The notes under the pieces are model-generated. The model worked only from the letters and a program-made list of their open reading frames with translations, was not told the origin of the DNA and did not search any database. Shown in pieces: positions 11,258 to 21,087 of a DNA stretch of 64,000 nucleotides. A program made the position numbers and the translations under genes. Position 1 is the first letter of the stretch, and every line of letters starts with the position of its first letter. The stretch spans positions 48,935,896 through 48,999,895 of the forward strand of contig CM030366.1 of NCBI GenBank assembly GCA_017893485.1, in the 5' to 3' direction. This DNA is from Hemerocallis citrina. Taxonomy: Eukaryota > Streptophyta > Magnoliopsida > Asparagales > Asphodelaceae.

Positions 11258-12170
11258 TCATCCTGCTATCATTGAAAAATCTTGGATGGATTTATGATAA
11301 TAGCCAGCTAGACCAAGGAAACTCCTAACCTCTGGAACTGATTTGGGAACTGGCCAATTCTTCACTGCCTCAACCTTGGACAGATCCACAGAAATACCAT
11401 CGCCCGAGATAATGTGCCCCAAGAAAGTAACTCTGTCAAGCCAAAACTCACACTTGCTGAGTTTTCCAAAGAGCTGATTCTCCCTTAAAGTTTGCAGAAC
11501 CCATCTAAGATGCTCAGCATGATCTTCCCGATTCCGAGAATACACCAGAATGTCATCAATGAAGACCACAACAAATCTATCCAGGAACTGGGAAAAGACC
11601 TTATTCATAAGACTTATAAATACAGCTGGCGCATTCGTGACCCTAAACGGCATCACAAGATACTCATAGTGCCCATATCTGGTTCTGGATGCAGTCTTCT
11701 GTACATCAGTCGACCTTGACCTGATAATACCCAGAACAAAGATCCAACTTCGAGAAAATAGCTGCTCCGCTCAACTGATCAAATAAGTCATCGATCCTGG
11801 GCAACGGATACCAGTTCTTCACAGTAATACTGTTCAGTTCTCAATAATCAATGCACAGTCGACGACTACCCTTTTTCTTGTTGACAAAAAGAATTGGAGC
11901 ACCCCACGGCAAAATACTGGGTCTGATGAACCCCAAATCAAGCAACTCCTGAATCTGCACCTTAAGCTCTGCTAACTTAACCGATGCCATCCTGTAGGGA
12001 CTCTTCGATATCGGTGCCGTACCAGGCTGAACTTCAATACCGAACTCTACATCCCTATCAGGGGGTAAGCCAGGCAACTCCTCTGGAAAGACATCTAGGA
12101 AATCCCACACTACTAGAGGTACAGCCTCACAGCTAATGCAATTCCATCGCACAAACCTTCTGTTCAATTA
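11258..12170 (-). pseudogene. Tekay reverse transcriptase
   Basis: The frame carries [20 protein letters not shown], the palm motif around LCIDYx[15 protein letters not shown], the active-site FIDDILVYS (the chromovirus form of YxDD), and FLGLAGYY at the start of the connection region. The enzyme copies element RNA into DNA inside the particle. Stops break it after LCIDY (about 11839) and near 11700; the one after LCIDY is a TGA in place of the family's Arg codon, as expected from C-to-T change at a methylated CpG. It ends at a stop at about 11258 where RNase H should begin. Confidence 0.9.
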
Positions 12171-12554
12171 CAGTCTCAGTTCGGCTAAGGGGCATCTCCC
12201 TAGAATGGAACTCAAACTCTGCGCAACCTGGGATTCGGAATACAACTTTCTTGGCATGGCAATCAATAATGGTGTGGGATTCACCCAGCCAATCCATACC
12301 AAGAATGACATCGAATCATGAACTCCCAATTACAATCAGGTCGGCCTTGAAATCTGCACCACCAATAATCACGGGACACTACCTGCACTTCCGAGAACTA
12401 ATGACAACACCACCACCTGTCACAATGTTCCAAGCTTCTGACATGATGCTGCACTCCAACCGATGCCGTGCTGCAAACCGAGAAGAGACGAAGGAATGGT
12501 TTGCCCCGGAATCAAAAAGAACATTAGCAGGGAAAGAGCAAACAAGGAAGACAC
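12171..12554 (-). pseudogene. Tekay aspartic protease
   Basis: It opens just after a proposed intron (12555-12699) with VFLVCSFPANVLFDSGANHSF, where DSG is the intact aspartic protease active site, followed about 60 residues later by DVILGMDWL, the hydrophobic-G-DWL element typical of Ty3/gypsy proteases. It would cut the gag-pol polyprotein. A stop near 12379 splits it. It sits between gag and RT, the normal gypsy order. Confidence 0.85.
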
Positions 12555-12699
12555 CTAAGATAGAATCAAAAGCAAGAGGAAAAGAATTGATGAACATGGG
12601 TGAGAAAAACACAATGCATAAAGATAGCATGTAAGAATAATGCAGAAGAAATGAAGGAAGCAAAAGGAAACAACAAAAACAACAAAATGCAAAATATAC
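12555..12699 (-). other. Proposed spliceosomal intron at gag/protease border (145 nt)
   Basis: On the minus strand the donor is GTTGCAG then GTATAT (intron starts 12699) and the acceptor is CTATCTTAG (ends 12555). The insert is T-rich, 145 nt (not a multiple of 3), and is absent from the protein family. Removing it joins the gag end to the protease start in frame at a phase-1 position. A second Tekay element has an insert at the same place (19090-19184). Confidence 0.65.
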
Positions 12700-13757
12700 C
12701 TGCAACAACACCCTCTGCTGTTTTAGCATCAGCAACAGTCAGGTTGAAAGCCTGACCTCTCCCGGAAGCAGCGGTACTCCGACCGAAGATCAGGTGTTGA
12801 GGTGGAAGAGGTGGCCTAACAAGACCACGAGCTGGGGCTATCTGCTTAACTGGACCCCTGGCTAGAAGAGCCATCCTCTGTTGTGGGCAATCCCGCACTG
12901 AATGGTTAGCAGCACCATATCCAAAGCACTGACGGTTGGCATGCCTACAGTCCCTGTGATCATGCCCAGCCAACTGGCAAAAGTCACAGAAACTAGCTCC
13001 CCTAGAGTAGCAGAAGAGTAGGGAGTCGCCCTGACAGGATGGGCGGGAACAGACCTCGAAATTGTCCCACCGGAAGGCCTAGCAACAACAGAGTGCGGAA
13101 CAGTCTGCCGGGGAGGAGTCAACATGCCACGAGCCTGCTCCTGAGCTTGAGCTGCCTCAAGAGCCTCAACATAAGTACGCAAGCGAAGGGAGACGAGCTG
13201 CACCCGAATATCTCGCTCAAGTCTCAACGTGAATCTGCGAGCCATGTCCTCATCGTTCGCCACAAGAACGGCTGCGAAGCGACTAAGTCTGGTAAATTCT
13301 GCTGCATACTCATCCACAGATCTGGAGCCCTGTTTCCAGAAAGTCTCATGTTACAACATTGCATGAACAAAAAGTAACAAAATTCCAAAATAGAATAACG
13401 ACCAACCTGTTTTAGGGCCAGGAACTGTTGCTCCATTTCAACTCGAGTGCTGCTAGGGAAGAACTTCTCCAAGAAGCTCCTAGTGAACGTGGCCTAAGAA
13501 ATCGGTCGCTCGAGCCTTTTGGACTTGGACCTCCACCAAATGTGGGCCAGATCCACCAGCTGGATGGTCACCACATCCACTCTATCAGCATCGACAACTC
13601 TTTCTGCCAAAGCAACTGCTCAGTCTGGATCAGCCACTGTACGGCCTCCAAAGGCATCTCAGTGCCGGAGAATATGTCAGGATGTAGCCTCATAAAATTT
13701 GTGACTGTACCCGGACGGGGAGGGAGAGCTGCCTGCATAGGCACAGCACGAGGCGGA
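12700..13757 (-). pseudogene. Tekay gag, main part
   Basis: The minus strand encodes LHPDIFSGTEMPLEAVQWL (start of the capsid-like retrotrans_gag domain), MEKFFPSSTRVEMEQQFLALKQ, then after a 77-nt insert SVDEYAAEFTRLSRFA, and a nucleic-acid-binding tail with a zinc knuckle written CFGYGAANHSVRDC. In the knuckle the second Cys of C-x2-C is Tyr, so it is probably non-functional. Gag packages the RNA. The gene is cut at 13757/13758 by a solo LTR and resumes at 15415. A stop lies near 13600. Confidence 0.85.
13330..13406 (-). other. Proposed intron within gag (77 nt)
   Basis: The minus strand reads AAACAG then GTTGGT (starts 13406), and the acceptor is CTGGAAACAG (ends 13330). The insert is AT-rich and 77 nt, near the minimum plant intron size. 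Its removal restores the conserved gag segment LKQ-GSRSVDEYAAEF in frame. The other two Tekay elements here are uninterrupted at this point. Confidence 0.55.
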
Positions 13758-15414
13758 TGATGTGTCTAATTTTTATATAAATATTTGTATTCAATTACCC
13801 ATTAAAATTGCTTGTTTTCGATTAAATTGTCTAAAATTCATCCTATTTCTATAAGATCTCAATTAATTAATTATTTTGAGGAAATAAGATTTTTGATGCA
13901 AAAAGTAATTATTTTTTATGAAAGTCAAAAAAACAAAGAAAAACTATTGATTTATTATTTTTAATGATTTGTTGAATTTTATATATTACAAATTGACAAT
14001 ATAGGAGCAAAATACAATTTTAATTGTTAAGAGTGTAAAAAGAAAAAAAACAAATTTAAATGGATTTTGATAAGGCAAAAATAAAAAATTGTTATTTTTT
14101 TAGTTTATCTAATTAATTTAAATTTAAATATTTATTTTAAATTCTGATTTTTATTTGCAGGATATATCTTAATCCTATTCTACAACTCGTCTACAACTCC
14201 TATAAAAAGGACACAAAACCCGAAGCAAAAGGGCAGACGGAAGAGCTGAACAGAACACAAAAAAAACTGCTACATAAGTAGACAATTGTATATTAATAGA
14301 GAAAGGTAGCAAAGCACGTGACTTGCTGTGTGGTTCAAGGACAGAATAAAACAGAAAACACGAAACAGAGGTGACGTGGATCGGTGACTGGGCTGGGCTC
14401 AGGAACAAAACGACAAAGGAGGAGAAGGGATCCAGCAGAAGCAGCAGCATCTGACGTGGCATGCTGACATCAGCAGGCGCCAGGGTTCTGGCGGCTCGCG
14501 GCTCAAGACGATAGGCTGGCAGGCAGGGTCCCATCTCAGTGACGTGGCTGGCTCGACTCCAAGACCGAAAGAGAGAGACAATTTGACTTGTTGGGCACAA
14601 TTTTCAAGACTGTTCGGTTGAAATTTTTATTACAAAACAGTCTATTTTTGTATATCTTTTCTCTCTCTAATTTTTATAATGCAATCTATGAACAAATTTG
14701 TTAATTGCAATATTTTTATTATGAACTAATTTTTTTTAGGGTTTAGATGTAGCATAGTTTTGAGAACACAATTTTAATTCCGTATAATTTTTCAATTTCT
14801 CCATGGTTGTGTGTTTAATTTTTGTGCTTAATGCTTACAATTATTTGGTAAATTTTTGTTCGATAATTGGATCATGGAGAGACCGAGAGGTAATTTGTGA
14901 TTTAGAACAATAAAAATTGAACACCATTAATTGAGCGAGATTAGAGGTGATTTACCGCGATTAATGTGACCGTTAAGAAATCTACAAAACTTAATGAGTC
15001 TTCGATTAATTAAATTTGTATAGAGATATGACTAACTGTTAGTTGGAGATATTTTTGGTGTTGTTCGAGAGAAAGCATTAAATAATTTGGGGATTTCGGC
15101 CTACAACTTGGAAAAATAATATTTTTATTTTATGGAACTATAAATTGTGTGGGATGAACTAGGTGAAGTCAAAAGCCCTAGAATTAATTTTGCCATTAAC
15201 AAATTACAATTTTTAGACTCCGCTCCCTCTCCATTAATTTAGTTAGTTAGATTTTTTTAGTTGTTTTCTTTATTTATTAAATTTCGATTATCCAAATAGT
15301 GATTCATCTAGTAAATTCGGTACTCAATAAAATATTTAGTCTCTCTGTGTTCGACACTCTTTTCACTACTATATTACTTGTTGCGATTTTGTACACTTGC
15401 AAATATTCACATCA
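13758..15414 (+). mobile_element. Solo LTR nested in Tekay gag (1.66 kb)
   Basis: It starts TGATGTGTC, ends TTCACATCA, and is flanked by GCGGA at 13753-13757 and 15415-15419. The right end carries the block CTGTGTTCGACACTC...TTGTACACTTGC, which resembles the 3' ends of Athila/Tat-group LTRs. The plus orientation is inferred from that block and from the TATA box at 14201. No internal region is left, so it is the product of LTR-LTR recombination. No gene inside; the minus-strand frame at 14175-14600 is in the GC-richer leader and has no recognisable domain. Confidence 0.9.
14201..14208 (+). promoter_or_regulatory. TATA box of the nested solo LTR
   Basis: TATAAAAA sits in CTCCTATAAAAAGGACAC, about 440 bases into the LTR, with purine/pyrimidine composition changing just downstream. 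It could act as a promoter reading out towards 15414, antisense to the host gag. Confidence 0.6.
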
Positions 15415-15558
15415 GCGGAACTGGGTAGCTTCCAAAGCAACCATTATTAGATCACTGTGGTTCTGCTGCATATTGATCATCCATTCCAACACATTGGTAA
15501 CGACCTCAAGCCCGGGCTGATCTTCCTGAAGACGAGAAGTGGAACCTCTACGAGCCAT
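15415..15558 (-). pseudogene. Tekay gag, N-terminal part
   Basis: The ATG at 15558 follows a 3' splice-site-like CTTGTGCAG (acceptor ending at 15562) and opens MARRGSTSRLQEDQPGLEVV. The frame runs to the solo LTR insertion at 15415. It continues on the far side at 13757, and the five-base duplication GCGGA accounts for the repeat of codons. The start is chosen because it is the first ATG after the PBS and acceptor and is in frame with the rest of gag. Confidence 0.8.
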
Positions 15559-15561
15559 GGT

Positions 15562-15575
15562 CTGCACAAGATCAA
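15562..15575 (-). other. Candidate 3' splice site before gag ATG
   Basis: The minus strand reads TTGATCTTGTGCAG then ACCATGG. The polypyrimidine quality is moderate. It pairs conceptually with the LTR leader donor (8178 in the 3' copy; deleted from the 5' copy). Confidence 0.5.
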
Positions 15576-15707
15576 AACAATTAGCATCCAGATCAAGTTT
15601 GATTATAATTCATTCATGTATGCATGGTCTGTATACTGTTGAGCCAATCCCAGATCGAGCCAAGCTTGTCTAATATATCAGTCAAACTAATATATTAGTC
15701 AAACCTG

Positions 15708-15720
15708 GGCTCTGATACCA
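15708..15720 (-). other. iMet-tRNA primer-binding site
   Basis: The minus strand reads TGGTATCAGAGCC, a perfect match to the plant initiator Met-tRNA 3' end complement, ten bases downstream of the 5' LTR. Confidence 0.95.
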
Positions 15721-15730
15721 CTAAAAACAT

Positions 15731-17782
15731 TGTCACGCCCTGCTTCCCAAAAAGGAATACGGAATATGGATACGTGACTAAGCCCAGCGAATGGTTTTCA
15801 TCATCTATAAGCTGTCAGGATTTTTACAACATTTCACATTGCCCAATACAAAATAATCCAAGTAACAGATACAATTATTCAAATAAGCAATATGAAATAA
15901 TAATAGCAAAACTACAGCATCTAAAATCTCAAATCACCTACTCTATCGGGCAGCTGATCACCATGATCTGAAATTTAATAAATTGCGGGAAGAGGAAAAG
16001 AAAACAAACTCCCGTCAATGCAAGTTACGGGCTGCTTGTAGTGCAGGCACAAGTACAGGACAAGAATAATCAACATAGAATATCAGCGGAAGTAAACATA
16101 GCATGGAATAGACATGGCAACAAAAATAAAACAATTATCATGAATCATGAACAGAATCAAGTAACATAATGTGCTAAAAGGGTACAGGTAACATGTATCA
16201 AGTTTCAAGCAAGCAGGTAAACAGGTGATCAAGTAAACAGGTAAACATGCATACAGGTAGCATGTACAGGTAAGCATGTAACATGTATCAGGTTATGTCA
16301 TGTCAAGTCTTGTGTTTATTACTATCTAGGTAGCACTTCAGGCATCCCAGGTTTTTACCACATAGTTGCTACATTCAAACAAGTTTGCGTTTAGATTTCA
16401 TAATGGAGTCTATAGGGTCGTGTACTCAGGTATCTGGTAAACAGGTACAGGTATCATATAACAGGTAATCATGCATCTGGTAGGACTACGTCCCCTCCAA
16501 GTACACCCTCCCGTAGGAAGTATGTAGTTGGGTAACAGGTGGGAAACACGGGCCCCCTTCTGAGTACACCTTCTCATAAGGAAGTATGTAGTCAGGAATC
16601 AGATAACAGATAATCAGAATCACATGTCAGGTAATCATATCACAGGTAACAGATAACAGATAATCAGGTGGGAAACACGGCCCCCCTTCCAAGTACACAT
16701 TTTTATATTTTCCACTACTAGATCTTTCCCTTAACCCCGACTTGGTTATTTATTATTATTATCAAACAGGAATGTGTGTGTCACAAACAGAGCAAGAATA
16801 ATATGGCATGAAGAAGTAACAAGTTCAGGTGGAAAAGTAAATAGGTACAGATGAAAGATGACTCATAAAAGGATATAACAACGTAAGTTCTTGTTCAGGA
16901 CAGCAAGATAGTACTGCACTAAATCTACAATTCCCGTTGCCACAAATATGCAAACCTGGATCCTTCAGAGAATCTGGAAAATAGCATCCCGGCCGAATCC
17001 AGCAAATATATATAAGTCATATGGTATTTCACAAAAAACTAGTCTCAAAACAGATTTGTATCTAAAAAACATGTTCAGCCAGAAATCAGAAGTTCGTATT
17101 TATAACTAGGAAAACAGCATAAAAACTTACTGATTAAATCCACGAAAAATATGCGGTATTCCCTAGAGTTGCAGGCATGGGGTGGGCAGCGACTGGTCGA
17201 GGAGAGGAGGATGGATGCAGGGGCATCGGGGTCTAGGGCTTGGGTGCAGTCGTGGCGAGGTGTTACTATCGAGGTGTCGAAGGCAGGGAGAGAGAGGGGG
17301 GGGGGATGAGCGGCTAGGTTGTATGGTGAACATGGTAGATGTATGGGTATATATATCTACAGGGATTAGGGTTTAGGGGAGTTGACGAGTTAGGGGGGTT
17401 GTAACGGGTATTGGGTGTAGTTAACGGGTATGGGTTGTTGGGTATTAGATAATGGGTTATAGGGTTTTAAATAGGGTTGAATAGGATCCACAAGGAAATA
17501 TAGGGTGATCCGATAAAGAGATGGGCACAAAAATGAATCAATAAAATAAAACACGAACAAAATAAAATAAAGAGGATAAAAAATAATAGCTCGATCAAAC
17601 AGAGGCGAAACAATAGACTGATAAATGAATCAAGAAACTCAAATAAGAAGATGACAAATCAAATAGATGAATATATTGAAAATGAAGATCCATTACACGT
17701 TCCAAAAAGAGATACAAGATGAATAAATACACAAAAAGAAAAATACATCCAAAAATACATAAAATGAAGAACAGAGGTTACA
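15731..17782 (-). repeat. 5' LTR of the Tekay element, internally deleted (2.05 kb)
   Basis: It matches 5589-9143 end to end except for a deletion at about 17165, where the sequence jumps from the equivalent of 7161 to that of 8464. The deletion removes the leader region including the splice donor but leaves the TATA box at 17349. No gene inside. Confidence 0.92.
17349..17357 (-). promoter_or_regulatory. TATA box of the Tekay 5' LTR
   Basis: TATATATAT lies upstream (minus sense) of a CT-rich tract at about 17290-17310. It is the unexpanded counterpart of the TA run at 8650-8722. Confidence 0.6.
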
Positions 17783-18790
17783 TTCCTCGTAAAATCTGTG
17801 AGTTGCACGGTTATCTGAGCATAACTCTGAATAAACTGCCGGTAATAACCAGTCTTGCCCAAGAAACTTCTGATCTCCTTCATTGTTGTGGGTCTTGGCC
17901 AGTCCTTCACTGCTTCTATCTTCTGCGGATCAGTGGCCACTCCCTCCTTAGAAAGGATATGACCCCGGAACGCGACTTCGGACTTCCAGAAGTCCCACTT
18001 GGATAACTTGGCATTCAACTTCTATTCCTGCATCTTCTTCAATACCTTTGCTAAGTGCCTAACATGCTCTTCTTCTGACTTAGAATATACCAGAATATCG
18101 TCGATAAACACCATGACAAAAGAGTCGATGAATGGTCGCATGACCCTATTCATCAAGTCCATGAATATAGGCGGTGCATTCATCACTCCAAATGGCATAA
18201 CTAAGAATTTTAATGCCCATGTCGAGTTTGAAACATAGTCTTATGCACATCCTCTTCCTGAACACGAATTTGGTGATAACCCGACCGAAGATCTATCTTG
18301 GAGAAAACTCCTGCTCTTTGAAGTTGGTCAAACAAATCATCGATTCGCGAAATAGGATACTTATTCTGGACGGTCACCTTGTTTAGTTCCCTGTAATTGG
18401 TGCTCATCCTCATTGTTCCATCCTTCTTCTTCACCAATAAAACTGGCACTACCTAAGGCAACGCACTCGGTTGATGGAAACCCTTGTGCAAAAGCTCTTC
18501 AATCTGCTTCTTTACCTTATCCTGTTCCACTGGCGCCATTCTGTACGGTGCCTTGGATATTGGTGCATTTCCTGGCTTAATGGAAATGCAGAATTTTACA
18601 TCCCGATGAGGTGGCAGTCCAGGTAGATCCTCCAAGAATACTGTAGGAATGTTCCGGACTACGGGAATCTTGTTGACTTCCTCAGGGATCTTCTTCTTGG
18701 TCAAAGCTGCTACCAACTCTTTACACTTTCTCTTCCTCTGAAATGTTACTGCTGGTCCTCCTAGTGCCTTCACCTTAACTTGCTCTTGCA
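17783..18790 (-). pseudogene. Second Tekay element: reverse transcriptase
   Basis: The minus strand encodes [78 protein letters not shown], and after a shift the active-site block (VFIDDILV, about 18090-18115) and KLSKWDFW...VAFRGHILSKEGVATDPQKIEAVKDWPRP. The usual CIDYRELN is altered to STNYRELN. A stop follows QPSALP (18453) and the frame breaks at about 18210. The frame is cut after FTR by the 12.2-kb insertion and resumes for only a few codons at 5571-5583. RNase H and integrase are missing from this window. Confidence 0.88.
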
Positions 18791-19089
18791 TTCGATACTA
18801 GCATCGTAGATTGACATCCAGTCTATGCCAATGATTATATCAACTCCCAAAAATGCCAATTCTATGAGATCGATTCCTAAAATTCTTTCTCCGATCTTGA
18901 GTTCACAACCAATATAGTACTGATCAGTAGTCAGTGTTTCTCCTGAAGGGGTAGCTACTGCCAGAACCACGCAAGGGAAATTTTTTGGCTCAAACCCCAA
19001 TTCTTTTGCAAATTTAGGAGACACAAATGTGTGGGAAGATCTAGTATAAAACAAAATAGTAGCTTTTATTTTATTTACTAGAAGTTTCC
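18770..19089 (-). pseudogene. Second Tekay element: protease with lost active site
   Basis: Beginning just after a proposed intron, the frame reads KLLVN, then LFYTRSSHTFVS where the family has LF-D-[TS]-G-[AS]-x-H. The catalytic Asp and the Gly are replaced (Tyr and Arg), so it cannot be an active aspartic protease. The downstream block [21 protein letters not shown] (about 18780-18850) is the conserved hydrophobic-G-DW element. Length and order fit a gypsy protease between gag and RT. Confidence 0.85.
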
Positions 19090-19184
19090 CTGTTACATAA
19101 TGAATGTTTATCTTTCAGTACATAACATTCTTCTAATACAAGACTTGAAATAACAGCATAAGCTCTAATCAGATGCTCCTAGAC
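19090..19184 (-). other. Proposed intron at gag/protease border (95 nt)
   Basis: On the minus strand the donor is ATCACCA then GTCTAG (starts 19184) and the acceptor is TTATGTAACAG (ends 19090). The 95-nt insert contains several stops and separates the gag tail from the protease start. Its position and phase (phase 1) match the 145-nt insert at 12555-12699 in the other Tekay element. The donor is weak beyond GT. Confidence 0.5.
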
Positions 19185-20240
19185 TGGTGATGACATTGTC
19201 GGCATCCTCTGCGTCCTCTTCTGTCAAAGTGAACACTCGCCCCTGCCGGTACGGTTTCCCATTCTTCCCTGATGGGTCCCATCTAGCGTTCCCTTAATTC
19301 AGTTGCAGGCAAAATGGCCGAATGTGCCCTTCCTTGCCACAGTTGTAGCAAGACCTGATCCTCTGTTGTTTAGGACATTCTTCTATGCGATGCCCTGACT
19401 TCCCGCACTTGAAGCATGTGCTTGGCTTCCCAGCTACTGTAACAGCATTTGCCCTAGTAGGTTTGAACTTTTGCGCTGGGGGTTGCCTCATGAGGTTGTA
19501 TGATGTTGCGGGACTCTTACCAGTATTTCAGTTGTTCTTCTTGTTCTGCACCAACTAATATTGTTCCATATCTGCTTCTGTGGCTGCAGCTCTCCGTACC
19601 AGTTTGTAAAATTTCCTGATACCGAGGGGTATCATACGAGACCTTAGACCTGGCCTCTGCCCCTGCTAAAATTTTCTCGCCTTCTTAGTCTTATCGATCA
19701 CTAACCCTGGTCCATACCATGAAAGCTGAGTGAACTTCATCTCATACTCCCTGACTGACAAGCTCCCCTGTTGCAGGCTTAGGAATTCCACTGCCCTCTT
19801 CTCCTGCACGTCCATTGGGAAGTAATGGTCGCAGAACTCTTCCAGAAAGTCCTCCCAGGTAATAGTTTCATCTCCCAGGGTCTGCTTCATAGACTACCAC
19901 CGGACCTCGGCATCCTTCTCTAGCTGGATAGTCGCTAGCTTCACCCTGCTAGCCTCAGGAGTCTCCAAGACCTCGAACACAGTTTCAATCTGCCGGATCC
20001 AATCATCGGCTACATCAGGATCCGCCTTGCCCAAAAAAATGGGTGGTTTCATCCTTTTGAAGGATTCCACAAATATGATAGTCTCCGGGACTTGCACTGC
20101 CTGCTCTGCCCTAGTATTCGGTTCACACTTGCGGTAAAGGTGTTGAGAGTTTGGTATACCCGGGCCAGTTCTATCTCCAGATCAAGTTGGTTGCCTTCAC
20201 CGCTGGATCCTTCGCCATTTCGAGTTCTTCGTCTTGCCAT
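19185..20240 (-). pseudogene. Second Tekay element: gag
   Basis: From ATG at 20240 (MARRRTRNGEG) the frame includes the capsid block FKRMKPPIFLGKADPDVADDWI, LATIQLEKDAEVRW, TWEDFLEEFCDHYFP, EFLSLQQGSLSVREYEMKFTQLS, and two CCHC zinc knuckles (CFKCGKSGHRIEEC and CYNCGKEGHIRPFC) at about 19300-19430, both with all metal ligands. Breaks occur near 20049 (shift), 19890 (stop) and 19666 (stop). Another in-frame ATG lies upstream at 20261; 20240 is preferred because it follows an acceptor-like CCCAG. The site where the other element has its 77-nt insert is uninterrupted here. Confidence 0.88.
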
Positions 20241-20413
20241 TTCTGGGTCATAAAACTTCATTAATCACCAAAAGTAACAACAACATAGACTTTTCTTCCA
20301 ACATAATTTATTCATTTCCAAAAATAAACTTTATACTTTCAAAAATAAAATTGGTCCATACAAAAACACCTGAAAACTCCAAATCTTCCTACAAACATAA
20401 AGCAGTCCAGATT

Positions 20414-20923
20414 CTACGGTTCCTCTTGGCTTCTCTGAGCTCTCCCCATAGTTCATCTATTTCCTTTTACATCTTCTTACATCTCTGACGGAATTCTTGC
20501 TTCCCCCAATGATTTTTGTTGTCTAGCAAGGTGTCGAGCATTCCTGTGTCGACACTTCTCCAGTTCCCATACTCACTGACTCAGAGCTGCGAAGTTCTGC
20601 CTATCCTCCACATGATGTGCCTCCCTGTGGGTTACTCTCCACCGGTGGATAATCAGCTACTTACGGAGGGAAGAGATAATATGGTCCTTCTTGTCTCGAA
20701 CTGGCTCTTCATCCGAGGATTCATCTTGGGAATCAGGTGGAGGTGGAGTGATCTCCCGAGATTCAGGCAATTCTCCCTCTTCCTCTTCTAGGTCTTCCTC
20801 TTCTTTGGGTTCTTCTTCTTCTTCTTCTTCTTCTTCTTCTTCTTCTTCTTCTTCTTCTTCTTCAGGGTCCTAAAAGAATAGTTCCTCTTGCACTTCATCC
20901 ACTGGGTTTTGGTTATCAGCCAT
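20414..20923 (-). pseudogene. Accessory acidic coiled-coil frame upstream of gag
   Basis: An ATG at 20923 opens 169 codons in one frame up to a TAG at 20414. The first half is very acidic (a run of about 20 Glu, then Asp/Glu/Pro/Ser-rich to about 20690). The second half is charged and helix-prone, with segments such as AHHVEDRQNFAALSQ and VWELEKCRHRNARHLARQQ. Five in-frame stops occur, each one C-to-T change away from a Gln or Arg codon. It lies between PBS and gag, where Tekay elements normally have only leader. I do not recognise the domain. A coiled-coil function is inferred from composition. Confidence 0.5.
20807..20862 (+). repeat. (CTT)n microsatellite
   Basis: About 18 CTT units encode the poly-Glu run of the accessory frame on the minus strand. 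Confidence 0.95.
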
Positions 20924-21071
20924 CGTATAGGGAAAGGGAGGAGAATATATCAGTGTATAGAGTAACACAAATGTAAATCAACCTACATTTAAATATCTAT
21001 AAACTGAACTCACATTTCTAATGTCCATCCTAATGTGTCGTCCTAATAATTTTGTACTACTTATTGAAGTC

Positions 21072-21084
21072 GACTCTGATACCA
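21072..21084 (-). other. iMet-tRNA primer-binding site
   Basis: The minus strand reads TGGTATCAGAGTC three bases after the LTR end GGAGCGTTACA at 21088. Confidence 0.9.
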
Positions 21085-21087
21085 GTC

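Larger units (their letters stand above)
5589..17782 (-). mobile_element. Complete Tekay-type Ty3/gypsy retrotransposon
   Basis: The element is bounded by LTRs at 5589-9143 (3') and 15731-17782 (5'), both with TGTAAC/TGTAAC-type starts and (G)TGACA ends on the minus strand. The 5-bp target duplication TTCCT is at 5584-5588 and 17783-17787. Internally, in minus-strand order, it has PBS, gag, protease, RT, RNase H, integrase with chromodomain, and a polypurine tract. It interrupts the pol gene of another element: the frame ...FTR at 17788 continues as KNV at 5583. Pol has many stops, most explained by C-to-T changes, and gag holds a solo LTR, so the copy is non-autonomous. Confidence 0.93.

Noticed and set aside
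20243..20664. Possible intron joining the accessory frame to gag (CTCC/GTAAGT donor, CCCAG acceptor, in-frame join)
   Set aside because: The donor's last base arises at a TAG stop that is probably a decayed CAG codon, and the accessory frame reads on in a coiled-coil-like way beyond it. A continuous frame explains more.
20691..20873. Plus-strand Ser-rich frame
   Set aside because: It is the complement of the poly-Glu part of the accessory frame on the minus strand, produced by the (CTT)n repeat.
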